This document shows positions 1 to 8,446 of a stretch of DNA of 64,000 bases, piece after piece; position 1 is the stretch's first letter; the number at the start of each line of letters is the position of its first letter. The notes beneath the pieces were generated by a model. The model ran no database searches, was not told the origin of the DNA, and worked only from the letters and a program-made list of their open reading frames with translations. The stretch comes from Glaciimonas sp. PAMC28666 (lineage in GTDB: Bacteria > Pseudomonadota > Gammaproteobacteria > Burkholderiales > Burkholderiaceae_D), in the NCBI RefSeq assembly GCF_016917355.1, contig NZ_CP070304.1:4402001-4466000 (forward strand), written 5' to 3'. A program made the position numbers and the translations under genes.

Positions 1-63
1 TTGCCTATTATATGGGCGCGAACGAAAAATGAAAGGCGTATCGTTGTTGCCCGATTTTATGCA

Positions 64-1233
64 TCACTTGCTCAACAAGCGCATTCCACGTTCCAGTCCA
101 TCGATGGTCAATCCAAACATACGATTGCTCATCAATTGCTTCACAATCTCCACTGATTGACGATATTGCCATAAACCTTCCGGTTCAGGATTGAGCCAAA
201 TGAATTTCGGAAAAGCGTTGGTGAAGCGCTGCAGCCAGTCGGCACCAGCTTCATCATTGCTGTATTCAACAGAACCACCGGGTTGCAAAATCTCATAAGG
301 ACTCATGGTCGCGTCGCCGACAAAAATCAATTTGGTATCCGGCTTATATTTACGCAAAATATCCCACGTAGGGAACCGTTCAGCATGACGGCGATGATTG
401 TTTTTCCACACATAATCGTAGACGCAATTGTGAAAATAGAAGAAATCCATATTCTTGAATTCGCTTTTAGCTGCGGAAAACAACTCTTCTGTGCGCGCAA
501 TATGATCATCCATGCTGCCACCGACATCCAACAGCATCAGCACCTTAATGTTGTTTTTTCGCTCGGCTTGCATACGGATATCCAGATAGCCAGCATTGTG
601 CGCCGTGGCCCGGATTGTATCGTCCAGTGCCAATTCCTCCGCCATCCCTTCGCGGGCAAAGCGGCGCAGGCGGCGCAAGGCGACTTTAATGTTGCGCGTG
701 TTTAATTCGCGTTCGTCATCATAGTCTCTATAGCTCCGCGCTTCCCAGACCTTCACGGCGGTACGGTTACCGCCGCTGCCGCCCATGCGGATGCCCTCAG
801 GATTGGTACCACCGTGGCCGAATGGTGAGGTGCCGCCGGTGCCGATCCATTTGTTGCCACCTTCATGGCGGCCTTTTTGTTCTTCAAGCAACTCTTTAAT
901 ACGATCCATCAGTTTGTCGTAGCCGAATTTCTCAAGCTGCGCCAACTGTTCTGGCGTGAGATCACGCTTCATGCGTTGGACCAGCCAATCAAGCGGTATC
1001 TCAGGGTTCTTGTCAAAAATGGTTTGAATGCCTTTGAAATACAGCCCAAACGCCTTATCGAATTTGTCGTAGTGTGCTTCGTCCTTGACCAGCGTTGTCC
1101 GCGCCAGATAATAAAAATTATCCAGCGATGGTGTAATGACGTGCTTTTGCAAAGCTTCCAGCAGAATCAAAAATTCTTTGATCGATACCGGAATTTTAGC
1201 GTTCTTAAGTGTGTAGAAAAAATCGATCAGCAT
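64..1233 (-). CDS. VWA domain protein, CoxE-like
   Basis: This 389-residue soluble protein looks like the VWA (von Willebrand factor A) partner that commonly sits beside a MoxR ATPase. The middle is Gly-rich (about residues 125-155). The C-terminal half carries a VWA-like fold with LLDVGGSMDD, a variant of the metal-binding DxSxS motif in which the first Ser is Gly, so metal binding may be altered. It lies directly downstream of the MoxR-type ATPase on the same strand, 95 bases away, so the two are probably one operon. In this family pair the ATPase is thought to remodel or insert cofactors into a target enzyme; the target here is unknown. The ATG at 1231-1233 is the first in frame. Confidence 0.85.
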   Translation of the reverse strand: MLIDFFYTLKNAKIPVSIKEFLILLEALQKHVITPSLDNFYYLARTTLVKDEAHYDKFDKAFGLYFKGIQTIFDKNPEIPLDWLVQRMKRDLTPEQLAQLEKFGYDKLMDRIKELLEEQKGRHEGGNKWIGTGGTSPFGHGGTNPEGIRMGGSGGNRTAVKVWEARSYRDYDDERELNTRNIKVALRRLRRFAREGMAEELALDDTIRATAHNAGYLDIRMQAERKNNIKVLMLLDVGGSMDDHIARTEELFSAAKSEFKNMDFFYFHNCVYDYVWKNNHRRHAERFPTWDILRKYKPDTKLIFVGDATMSPYEILQPGGSVEYSNDEAGADWLQRFTNAFPKFIWLNPEPEGLWQYRQSVEIVKQLMSNRMFGLTIDGLERGMRLLSK

Positions 1234-1328
1234 GGGAAGTTCGTAGAATGTTTTTAAGACTGACCCAACCTTGTTTCAGGAAGGAATAGCCAAAACAGGT
1301 TGGTTTGGTATCAGTCCACTGTTTGCTA

Positions 1329-2183
1329 TTAACGATTTTTGCGGGCCATATATACCAGGCGCTCAAACAAATGCACGTCCTGCTCGTTTTTCAGCAAAGC
1401 GCCGTGGAGCGGGGGCACGATGGTTTTGATGTCGCTACTTTGTAAGGCAGAGGCGGGAATATCTTCGGCCAGCAACAATTTTAACCAGTCCAGCAATTCT
1501 GAAGTCGACGGCTTTTTCTTCAACCCGGCAACGTCCCGTACCTGATAGAACGTTTCCAGCGCCTGCGCCAACAAATCCTTTTTCAATTCGGGAAAATGGA
1601 CGTCCACGATATCGCGCATGGTTTCTTTGTCGGGGAATTTAATGTAATGGAAAAAGCATCGACGTAAAAACGCGTCCGGTAATTCTTTTTCATTATTCGA
1701 CGTAATGATGACCAATGGCCGAAATTTGGCTTTCACCATTTCGCGGGTTTCGTAGACATAAAACTCCATCCGATCGAGTTCTCGTAACAAATCATTGGGG
1801 AACTCAATATCGGCTTTATCGATCTCATCGATCAACAAAACAACTTGCTGATCAGCATTAAATGCTTGCCACAACACACCTTGAATAATGTAATTGTGAA
1901 TATCCTTGACGCGTTCGTCGCCCAACTGGGAGTCACGCAACCGTGAAACGGCGTCGTATTCGTATAAACCTTGCTGTGCTTTCGTTGTTGATTTGATATG
2001 CCATTGCAATAACGGCATATCCAAAGCAACCGCCACTTCTTCTGCCAGCATGGTCTTACCGGTCCCCGGTTCGCCTTTGATCAGCAGTGGCCGCTGCAGA
2101 ACCAACGCGGCGTTGACTGCTAATTTCAGGTCGTCGGTAGCGACGTAGTTGCTGGAACCTTCAAAACGGTGTTGTTGTCGCAT
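1329..2183 (-). CDS. MoxR-family AAA+ ATPase
   Basis: AAA+ ATPase of the MoxR group, about 284 residues. Walker A is GEPGTGKTML, Walker B is VVLLIDEIDKAD, and an arginine-rich AFLRRCFFHY segment follows. A GTG 24 codons upstream (2253-2255) also opens the frame, but family members normally begin just before the RFEGSSNYVA segment, so the ATG at 2181-2183 is preferred; no strong ribosome site separates the two. It is likely to act as a chaperone-like motor together with the adjacent VWA protein. Confidence 0.88.
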   Translation of the reverse strand: MRQQHRFEGSSNYVATDDLKLAVNAALVLQRPLLIKGEPGTGKTMLAEEVAVALDMPLLQWHIKSTTKAQQGLYEYDAVSRLRDSQLGDERVKDIHNYIIQGVLWQAFNADQQVVLLIDEIDKADIEFPNDLLRELDRMEFYVYETREMVKAKFRPLVIITSNNEKELPDAFLRRCFFHYIKFPDKETMRDIVDVHFPELKKDLLAQALETFYQVRDVAGLKKKPSTSELLDWLKLLLAEDIPASALQSSDIKTIVPPLHGALLKNEQDVHLFERLVYMARKNR

Positions 2184-2377
2184 GGCGTAGTCATCTGGAA
2201 GAAAATAAAATTGAGTATAAAGTAGAACGGCAAAAGGCATGTCGAGGAAGGCCACAATGAGAATTTGTCATCATGTGTAAAATATCTGATAGGAAATAAT
2301 GAATTGCGTACACTTCTTGCTCTTGTTTCAATGGTCGAACAGCAGCGACCACTTATTTGTTAAATAATAATTAAAAA

Positions 2378-4831
2378 ATGAAAATACTTTTTTTAAGACT
2401 TCGGGTCATGTGGCGGCGATTCCGCCAAGGTGATCGTTACCAAAACAAGAATTCCGTTCAAAGCGCACAAGAGCTGGAAACCTTAATGCGCCGTGCCAAT
2501 CCGCTTTCTTCCTGGCAAGAGCGCGCCAACTGGACCATCGATATTGCCGATTGGATACGCCATGAGCCGCCGGTTTCCTTGTTGGACGAGGGTGCCTGGC
2601 GCCGCGTAAAGCAGCAGCGCGTGGTGTTTATGCTGGATTGGCTGGACGCGCATCGAGACGTTCGCCGGGTGGTGCAGACTACCCTGCAAAAGACCTTGCG
2701 AGAGGCCGCTGGTCCAGAACTGTTTTGCGCCACAGGTCTGCCGAACGAACCCGCGTTCTTTAATGAGCTATCAGAGCACGTCATAAAATATATTTTGCCA
2801 AAGCCGCCCGCAGAAGCGGATCTTTCGGTGTTATTTACAGCCATGTTTCCGCATCCGCACGACGCCGAGTGGTTGCTGGAACTGGACGGCGAGACAGTCG
2901 AAAGGATATGGAAACTGACCGCGGACGACGGTATTTCGCATACCTATCACCAGCAGATCGACGAAGCCCTTATTTATTTGGTGACGGCGGTGCTGGCAGA
3001 CGGGGTCAGCAAGGCGTTTCGCTATCGGCTAGACCCTAAAATGCCGTTGCAGGCCACGCCGTTTATGGTGTTGCGCCGTGAACTGGAACGCTACCTCTAT
3101 CTTATCCCCTCCGACGAAGCGGCATTGCGTAGCGTGCGGATGTTGATCGCCGTGTGTCAGGCACAGACGGATCGCATTTACGGTCATCTTGATGAATACG
3201 GTGTCTCTGTCAGTCTGGTGTATCGCGTGGAGCGCATGCGTGCGCATTTGAGCAGGATGACGCGCTTGATCGACTTGCGTGCCGCAGTCGCCTCAAACAT
3301 GGCGCTGGATATGGCGGAGGCCCTTCATGATGAACTAAGTGCGGAGCTAAATGACGAATCAGATACCGCGCTGCGTCAGGAGTTTGCCGAGGAATGCATT
3401 GACGAGTCTGGAGTAAGCGTTGGCGCCGATGGCTCGTCAATCAATGCCCGACCCGCACGGGGCATTGGCAACGCCACGGCCTCGCTTCAGCCTGTTCGTT
3501 TGCCCAAAGCAATCGCAAAAACGGTCAAGATTGGGTCAGGCAGCGGCCAAATTCAGGCATTGCTGGTAGATTTTATATTGGCGCATCACCATCGATCATC
3601 CATTCGCGGCCTGTTGCGACGCAGCTTCTCCTTACTTGCCCGCAAAATGGTGGAACGCAATGCTGACCATGGCGAGCATTACATTGCGCGTGACAAGAAG
3701 GAATACCGCGCCATGCTAATGGCCGCCTGTCGCGGCGGGATAGTGACGGCCTTTACCGTGCTGGGCAAGGCATTATTGTCCTCCGCCGGAATGGCCCGGT
3801 TTTTTGAGGGGCTATTTGCCTCCTTGAATTACGCAGTCAGTTTTCTGGCAATATCGGCCATCGGCGGCGTTCTGGCGACCAAGCAGCCGGCAGTCACAGC
3901 GCCTGCTCTGGCAGCAAAAATGAGCCAGCTGGATACGGTTGAGGGCTTGCGCACCCTGCTCGGTGAGGTCGCGCTGTTGCTGCGCTCGCAGGCAGCGGCG
4001 GTGTTTGGTAATTTGATCGCAGTAGTGCCCACTATGCTGGCCATCTCCTTGGTGATTCTGCTGACGACCCATGCGCCCATGCTGGACCTCAAGCATGCGC
4101 AGGCGACAATCGAGAGTTTGTCGATCATCGGACCCACGCCATTATTTGCCGCACTCACCGGGATTTTGTTGTGGTTATCCAGCCTGGCGTCCGGCTTTGC
4201 CGATAACTGGTTTGCGCTACGGCGACTGCGCGAGGCGCTAACCCATCAGCGCCGTCTGGTACGCGTGTTAGGCGCGCCCCGCGCCGAACGTTGGGCCACC
4301 TGGCTTGAACGTCATATCGCGCAGATTGTGGGGAATATTTCACTTGGACTGTTGCTGGGGATGTCCCCCGTGATCGTGCAATTTTTCGGTCTGCCGCTAG
4401 ATGTCCGGCACGTTACGCTCGCGACAGGCAGTCTGACCGCAGCGGCCAGCAGTCTGGGCTGGCCAATACTGATGTCGCCGCATTTCTGGTTGGCGGTGGC
4501 TGGTATTGCCAGTATCGGATTGCTCAATGTTGGTGTCTCATTTGGCTGCGCTCTGGTCCTCGCCTTGCGCGCACGCGAAGTGCCGGTGCGGATACGACGC
4601 ATCGTCTTCAGAGCAGTATTGCGACGCTTTAGTGCTTCGCCCCGTTCTTTTTTGTTTCCGGAGGCGGTTGTGGTGGCGTCTGTGATGGAAGAGGAGACCG
4701 TTGATGATGCGTCAGAGCGGAGCGGTGACGGTTGGTCGGATGACCGTCCCGAGAATGAATCGTCGGAAAGCATGCCAGATGCCAGCCCTTCGGACGCCGC
4801 TCGGTTGGTGGATGCAAAACGACCGGGCTGA
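2378..4831 (+). CDS. Gcr-type site-specific recombinase family membrane protein
   Basis: An 817-residue protein matching, by general sequence character, the betaproteobacterial family annotated as site-specific recombinase (Gcr, COG4389). The first 370 residues are soluble and helical, with segments such as MLDWLDAHRDVRRVV. The second half contains several hydrophobic spans (around residues 455-500, 545-565, 585-605, 645-670, 695-720), typical of a polytopic membrane protein. The C-terminal 60 residues are acidic and Ser/Asp-rich. No tyrosine or serine recombinase active-site signature is evident, so the recombinase label is inherited from the family and its biochemical role is doubtful. It stands alone on its strand. 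Confidence 0.75.
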   Translation: MKILFLRLRVMWRRFRQGDRYQNKNSVQSAQELETLMRRANPLSSWQERANWTIDIADWIRHEPPVSLLDEGAWRRVKQQRVVFMLDWLDAHRDVRRVVQTTLQKTLREAAGPELFCATGLPNEPAFFNELSEHVIKYILPKPPAEADLSVLFTAMFPHPHDAEWLLELDGETVERIWKLTADDGISHTYHQQIDEALIYLVTAVLADGVSKAFRYRLDPKMPLQATPFMVLRRELERYLYLIPSDEAALRSVRMLIAVCQAQTDRIYGHLDEYGVSVSLVYRVERMRAHLSRMTRLIDLRAAVASNMALDMAEALHDELSAELNDESDTALRQEFAEECIDESGVSVGADGSSINARPARGIGNATASLQPVRLPKAIAKTVKIGSGSGQIQALLVDFILAHHHRSSIRGLLRRSFSLLARKMVERNADHGEHYIARDKKEYRAMLMAACRGGIVTAFTVLGKALLSSAGMARFFEGLFASLNYAVSFLAISAIGGVLATKQPAVTAPALAAKMSQLDTVEGLRTLLGEVALLLRSQAAAVFGNLIAVVPTMLAISLVILLTTHAPMLDLKHAQATIESLSIIGPTPLFAALTGILLWLSSLASGFADNWFALRRLREALTHQRRLVRVLGAPRAERWATWLERHIAQIVGNISLGLLLGMSPVIVQFFGLPLDVRHVTLATGSLTAAASSLGWPILMSPHFWLAVAGIASIGLLNVGVSFGCALVLALRAREVPVRIRRIVFRAVLRRFSASPRSFLFPEAVVVASVMEEETVDDASERSGDGWSDDRPENESSESMPDASPSDAARLVDAKRPG

Positions 4832-4844
4832 TGCTGATGGGCTT

Positions 4845-4976
4845 GTAACCTGATTGCGCGTTTTATGGGCGACAATAATAGGGAGGCTTAGGCCTGCCGG
4901 TGGCTTTGGATGCCGGTATTCGAATCTTGTTATTTGTCGCCCACCTCGTTTTGATTCGGGGAGCGAATTAAACACT
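4845..4976 (+). ncRNA. structured C4-like RNA element, copy A
   Basis: About 130 bases starting GTAACC and ending AAACACT, closely matching copy B at 5158-5285. A long stem can form between GGGCGACAA (4867-4875) and TTGTCGCCC (4934-4942), enclosing a small hairpin AGGC-TTAG-GCCT (4884-4895). Stem bases differ from copy B in a compensatory way (GAC/GTC here, GGC/GCC there), which argues for a conserved RNA fold. The layout resembles phage C4 antisense RNA elements; that name is an inference. No convincing gene follows this copy. Confidence 0.5.
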
Positions 4977-5126
4977 CGCAACGCCATCGAACGATTGCGT
5001 CGTTTGGTTTCAAAAGATAGTAGGTTCCATTGGGTAGCTTGCACGATGGTCAGAAATACTAGATACTAAAAAGGTCCCTGAAAAAAGAGGGGAACGGGTT
5101 TGGTAGCCCGATTTATCCAGGCGCAC

Positions 5127-5150
5127 AAACCGCGCAATGCGGTTTTTTTT
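5127..5150 (+). terminator. rho-independent terminator between RNA-like elements
   Basis: Perfect inverted repeat AAACCGC-GCAAT-GCGGTTT followed by a run of eight T. It lies between the two C4-like copies and could end a transcript from copy A before copy B. Confidence 0.7.
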
Positions 5151-5157
5151 CGTGTGT

Positions 5158-5285
5158 GTAACCTTGTTGCGCCTTTTATGGGGGGCAATAGTGGGGAGGC
5201 TTCGGCCTGCCGTTGCCTGGAGATCGGTCTACCAACCCCGCTATTTGCCGCCCACCCGTTTGGTAGCGGGAGCGGATTAAACACT
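5158..5285 (+). ncRNA. structured C4-like RNA element, copy B, leader of small ORF
   Basis: Second copy of the element at 4845-4976. The main stem pairs GGGGGGCAA (5180-5188) with TTGCCGCCC (5245-5253), and the inner hairpin is AGGC-TTCG-GCCT (5197-5208) with a stable UUCG loop. It ends 16 bases before the ATG of the 78-residue ORF at 5302, so it probably lies in that gene's 5' leader. The surrounding reading frames are read here as by-products of structured RNA. Confidence 0.55.
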
Positions 5286-5301
5286 ATCCAGGAAAGTCAC
5301 A

Positions 5302-5538
5302 ATGTCGACACACGCCCAATCAAGCACTGAAAAAAATATCGAAATCGTTGATACGCTGACGTTGCTACACAGCCGTACCTCTGCGATCCTCGCCGCCCTG
5401 TCAGTAGGGCTTGACAGCGAGCTGGATCAGCTTCCCGCATCCACTGTGCAAGAAGTCCTGGAGACGGCGCAAGCCATGCTGAAAAATGCGCAAAAGGAAG
5501 TGAAGGCTTTCGAAGTGCGGGCTGCAGCGCCAGTGTAA
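5302..5538 (+). CDS. small helical protein of unknown function
   Basis: A 78-residue protein, mostly alpha-helical by composition, with a central segment rich in Leu and Ala (LHSRTSAILAALSVG) and a C-terminal helix with Glu/Lys. ATG at 5302 is preceded by an AGGAAAG ribosome site. It has no signal peptide or membrane span. It follows the structured leader of copy B, recalling small proteins preceded by phage-type regulatory RNAs. I do not recognise the family and assign no function. Confidence 0.6.
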   Translation: MSTHAQSSTEKNIEIVDTLTLLHSRTSAILAALSVGLDSELDQLPASTVQEVLETAQAMLKNAQKEVKAFEVRAAAPV

Positions 5539-5544
5539 CGCCAG

Positions 5545-5571
5545 AGGATCGCCATGTAAGGATGGCGTCCT
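5545..5571 (+). terminator. hairpin after small ORF, possible terminator
   Basis: AGGATCGCCAT and ATGGCGTCCT form a stem with a six-base loop just after the 78-residue ORF. The T run is short (TTCT), so termination may be weak. The rest of 5572-5812 shows no gene; it is the upstream region of the cytochrome genes. Confidence 0.4.
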
Positions 5572-5812
5572 TCTGCGCGAAAAAGAGAACATTCCTGCTT
5601 TGGACCCATATTGGTGCTGCTGGACGTGGACTAGGTGTTAACTTTGAGTTAGACTTAACCGTTTTTTGGTTTCCGATAGCGCAACATTTTGTCTCGCACG
5701 CTGAGTTTGTGCGATAACGGCATAAATGGCACCTTATTAACGTTAAGTGGCAGGTCTACCGAAAACCGAACCGGTTTCGCTACAACTACTCGGCTTTTTA
5801 CCCACAGCTATT

Positions 5813-6133
5813 ATGAAAAAATTAATTGCATTCCTCGCGCTTGCGGGTATTGCCCACTTCGCCGCAGCTGCGGACGTCGTAGGTAACGCTAAGGCAGCTG
5901 AAAACAAGGTCTCCATGTGTATCGGATGCCACGGCATACCCGGCTATAAAGCTAGCTTCCCAGAGGTATACCAAGTGCCGATGCTTGGCGGTCAGTCTGC
6001 CAAGTACATCGAAAATGCATTGGCGGCCTATAAGAAGGGCGATCGCCAGCATCCAACCATGCGCGGCATCGCAGCTTCGTTGTCGGACCAGGACATGGCC
6101 GATCTCGCTGCTTATTACTCTCAGCAAAAATAA
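5813..6133 (+). CDS. periplasmic cytochrome c, class I
   Basis: A 106-residue c-type cytochrome. The Sec signal peptide (MKKLIAFLALAGIAHFAAAA) is followed by the haem-binding motif CIGCH and a likely Met ligand in HPTMRGIAASL. Its small size and position ahead of a second cytochrome suggest a c4/c553-like electron carrier pair. The ATG at 5813 is chosen over an upstream ATG at 5747 because it places the signal peptide at the N-terminus. The next cytochrome starts 12 bases after its stop, so the two are almost certainly co-transcribed. Confidence 0.9.
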   Translation: MKKLIAFLALAGIAHFAAAADVVGNAKAAENKVSMCIGCHGIPGYKASFPEVYQVPMLGGQSAKYIENALAAYKKGDRQHPTMRGIAASLSDQDMADLAAYYSQQK

Positions 6134-6145
6134 GGAACCCACACT

Positions 6146-6499
6146 ATGAAAAATATTCTTCTTGGCGTGGTGTTTGTCGTTTCCGCGAGTGCTTCTGTCG
6201 GTGCAATTGCCAGTGGTAGCATCGCCGCGGGCGAAGCCGCAGTAAAAAAATATTCCTGTGCTTCTTGCCATGGCGCGAACTTACAAACGCCTATCGATCC
6301 AGCTTATCCTAAACTGGCCGGACAGCATCAAGACTATCTTCAACATGCACTGATTGCGTATCAGCGCGGCGCAGCTGGTCCAAATGGTCGCACTAACGCG
6401 ATTATGGGCGGTGTTGCCAAGGCGCTTACGCATCAGGACATTCAGGATATCGCCGCTTACATCCATAGCTTGCCGACATCGTTGGTATTGCGGAAGTAG
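6146..6499 (+). CDS. periplasmic cytochrome c, class I (second of pair)
   Basis: A 117-residue secreted cytochrome with a signal peptide (about residues 1-22), the haem motif CASCH and the candidate axial Met in AIMGGVAKAL. A ribosome site AAGGAA lies 8 bases before the ATG. It resembles c4/c553-type carriers that deliver electrons to terminal oxidases in the periplasm. It forms an operon with the preceding cytochrome and is followed by a strong terminator. Confidence 0.9.
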   Translation: MKNILLGVVFVVSASASVGAIASGSIAAGEAAVKKYSCASCHGANLQTPIDPAYPKLAGQHQDYLQHALIAYQRGAAGPNGRTNAIMGGVAKALTHQDIQDIAAYIHSLPTSLVLRK

Positions 6500-6546
6500 T
6501 ACGAGGCAAAACAGGAGCAGGTTGCAGTTTGCTTGCGCCCAACAAG

Positions 6547-6578
6547 AAAGCCACCATAGATTGTATGGTGGCTTTTTG
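6547..6578 (+). terminator. terminator after cytochrome operon
   Basis: Perfect stem AAAGCCACCATA / TATGGTGGCTTT with a 5-base loop, ending in TTTTT. The symmetric A and T runs mean it could also work on the other strand, but the minus-strand gene ahead ends at 6664, so the plus strand is the main use. Confidence 0.85.
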
Positions 6579-6663
6579 TTGTTATCCAGTCTTACACGGT
6601 TTGCAGCAGTGACTTCTTTCAGAGACTCAACGCGCGCGCTTCGAAGGCGACACAAGCAGGCTG

Positions 6664-7089
6664 CTAAACTCTCTTTTTAACGCACTCAATATATTCGGCG
6701 CCATCGGGAGGTAGGCCGCTGCGCTGCGCGTTCCAGATCATCTGGCCCAGGCATTCCATGATGTGGTGATAGGCACCATGTTCAGATTGCAGTCGTTGCG
6801 TGAGCGCCGTTGATGCGGCGCGAATTCCCGGCGGCTGATCGATGGAAATCTGTTCTGCGATCGACAAGTGCATCGATAGGTGCAGGAACGGATTGGTCTG
6901 TCCGTTCTCAACCGAATAATCGGCGGCTAGCGCTGCATCGACATCGTTCAGGTCAGCCGAATATTCCGGGTGCTGCATGATCCAGTCTCGGGCAATCGCT
7001 TCGAGTGGTGTCAGTATTTCATTTGCCCGATACTTGCGATAGGTTTCGCAGAAAAAACGACGGACGTCTTGTTGGGAAGGATTGAACAT
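6664..7089 (-). CDS. DUF1841 family protein
   Basis: A 141-residue cytosolic protein matching the DUF1841 family of beta- and gammaproteobacteria, recognised by the N-terminal MFNPSQQDVRRFF, the central NPFLHLSMHLSIAEQ and the DQPPGIR segment. No enzymatic function is established. It is the last gene of a minus-strand run (RsxB-like, nth, VIT1, this gene), starting 9 bases beyond the VIT1 stop, so it is likely co-transcribed with them. Confidence 0.9.
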   Translation of the reverse strand: MFNPSQQDVRRFFCETYRKYRANEILTPLEAIARDWIMQHPEYSADLNDVDAALAADYSVENGQTNPFLHLSMHLSIAEQISIDQPPGIRAASTALTQRLQSEHGAYHHIMECLGQMIWNAQRSGLPPDGAEYIECVKKRV

Positions 7090-7098
7090 AGATATCTC

Positions 7099-7791
7099 TT
7101 AGCTGATAAGTCTGGCGATACTGAAGGCTGCCGTGGCGGCTAAGCCTCCAACGAGCAGCGTTTGCAGGCCGGATTTTAGTCCACCGGTTCCCGTCACGCT
7201 GCCTTTAAGGTAACCGAATATATACAAAGCCAGCAACGTGACCACGGTCGATAGCGTGAGTGCGCTTTGTGTGGACTTCATAAATAGGTACGGGGACAGG
7301 GGAATCAGACCACCCACCAGATAGGACAGGGCGATGGTGATCGCACTTTTTCTGGCGGCGTCTGGATGAGGCTCTTCCAGCCCAAGTTCAAAGCGCATCA
7401 TGAAATCTCTCCAGGCCGTCGGGGTGCGTTCCAGGCCGGCCAGCATTGGCTCACATTCCTGTTTAGTGACACCATATTCGGCCATGATTTCGATCACTTC
7501 TCTGCGTTCGCGGTGAGGAACAGTCAAGATTTCTTGCTCTTCGCGGTGGCGCTCAGCGTAGTAATGTTGGCGTTCGGTACGCGCAGCAAGATAACCGCCT
7601 AACCCCATGGCGATCGAACCAGCCGCAATTTCAGCGACGCCCGCCGTGACGATAATGTTCATCGCTACCGCCGCGCCGCTGATCCCGGCGGCGAGCGCAA
7701 ATGGTACAGTCAAGCCGTCCGCCATCCCGATCACGATGTCACGGACGGTATCGCTGGCTTCGAAGTGATGTTCGGTATGAGGAGTCGGCAT
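7099..7791 (-). CDS. VIT1/CCC1 family metal transporter
   Basis: A membrane protein of about 230 residues resembling the VIT1/CCC1 family, which moves Fe2+ or Mn2+ across membranes. Near the N-terminus is DTVRDIVIGMADGLTVPFALAAGISGA, the usual first transmembrane helix with Asp and Met ligands. A charged cytosolic loop rich in Glu and His (residues about 75-135) is the expected metal-binding domain, and three hydrophobic helices follow. The ATG at 7789-7791 is chosen because it leaves 4 bases after the nth stop; the longer frame upstream runs inside nth. Substrate is not determined by the sequence. Confidence 0.85.
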   Translation of the reverse strand: MPTPHTEHHFEASDTVRDIVIGMADGLTVPFALAAGISGAAVAMNIIVTAGVAEIAAGSIAMGLGGYLAARTERQHYYAERHREEQEILTVPHRERREVIEIMAEYGVTKQECEPMLAGLERTPTAWRDFMMRFELGLEEPHPDAARKSAITIALSYLVGGLIPLSPYLFMKSTQSALTLSTVVTLLALYIFGYLKGSVTGTGGLKSGLQTLLVGGLAATAAFSIARLIS

Positions 7792-7795
7792 GGTG

Positions 7796-8446
7796 TCAGA
7801 TACCTTTTTCTGGGAGTGGAGTTTTGGTTTTATAGTCGCAGAGATCAGCAATCGTGCAGTTCCAGCATAAGGGCTTGCGTGCGATGCAGGTGTAGCGGCC
7901 AAGCAGTATAAGCCAATGGTGCGCATCTTGTTGAAACTCTGCGGGGACCACTTTCATCAGTTTATGTTCGACCACATTTACATCTTTGCCGGGTGCAAGA
8001 CCGGTACGATTTGAGACCCGAAAAATATGGGTATCAACCGCGATGGTGGGATCTCCGAATGCCGTGTTAAGCACCACGTTGGCGGTCTTGCGGCCAACGC
8101 CAGGTAATGCTTCCAATTCTTCGCGGGTACGCGGAACTTCTCCATGGTGGCGTTCAATAAGAAGCCGACATGTTTCTATCGTGTTTTTGGCTTTTGTCCG
8201 GAATAATCCGATGGTTTGAATGTAGGGAATCAGCCCATCGACACCGAGCGCCAGGATTTGCCCGGGGGTATTGGCGATAGGGTACAACTTGCGGGTGGCT
8301 TTGTTGACGCCGACATCCGTTGCCTGCGCTGAGAGCAGCACCGAGATAAGTAATTCGAAAGGCGAGGTGTACAGCAATTCGGTGGTTGGATTCGGCATCA
8401 CCGTGCGCAGACGGCTGAAGATCTCGCGACGCTTTTCGGTATTCAT
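7796..8446 (-). CDS. nth: endonuclease III
   Basis: Base-excision repair DNA glycosylase/AP lyase for oxidised pyrimidines, 216 residues, the usual length. The helix-hairpin-helix LPGVGRKTANVVLN contains the catalytic Lys, VDTHIFRV carries the catalytic Asp, and the C-terminal C-x6-C-x2-C-x5-C pattern (CIARKPLCWNCTIADLC) binds the 4Fe-4S cluster. Its start overlaps the stop of the RsxB-like gene by 4 bases, a common arrangement in proteobacteria (rsx-nth). Confidence 0.97.
   Translation of the reverse strand: MNTEKRREIFSRLRTVMPNPTTELLYTSPFELLISVLLSAQATDVGVNKATRKLYPIANTPGQILALGVDGLIPYIQTIGLFRTKAKNTIETCRLLIERHHGEVPRTREELEALPGVGRKTANVVLNTAFGDPTIAVDTHIFRVSNRTGLAPGKDVNVVEHKLMKVVPAEFQQDAHHWLILLGRYTCIARKPLCWNCTIADLCDYKTKTPLPEKGI

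Noticed and set aside
1..63. Possible gene at the left edge
   Set aside because: Only 63 bases beyond the VWA gene stop are visible, with no supported frame.
4854..5330. Short frames over the repeated RNA-like elements
   Set aside because: They follow the RNA structure; the base changes preserve pairing rather than protein, and ribosome sites are missing.
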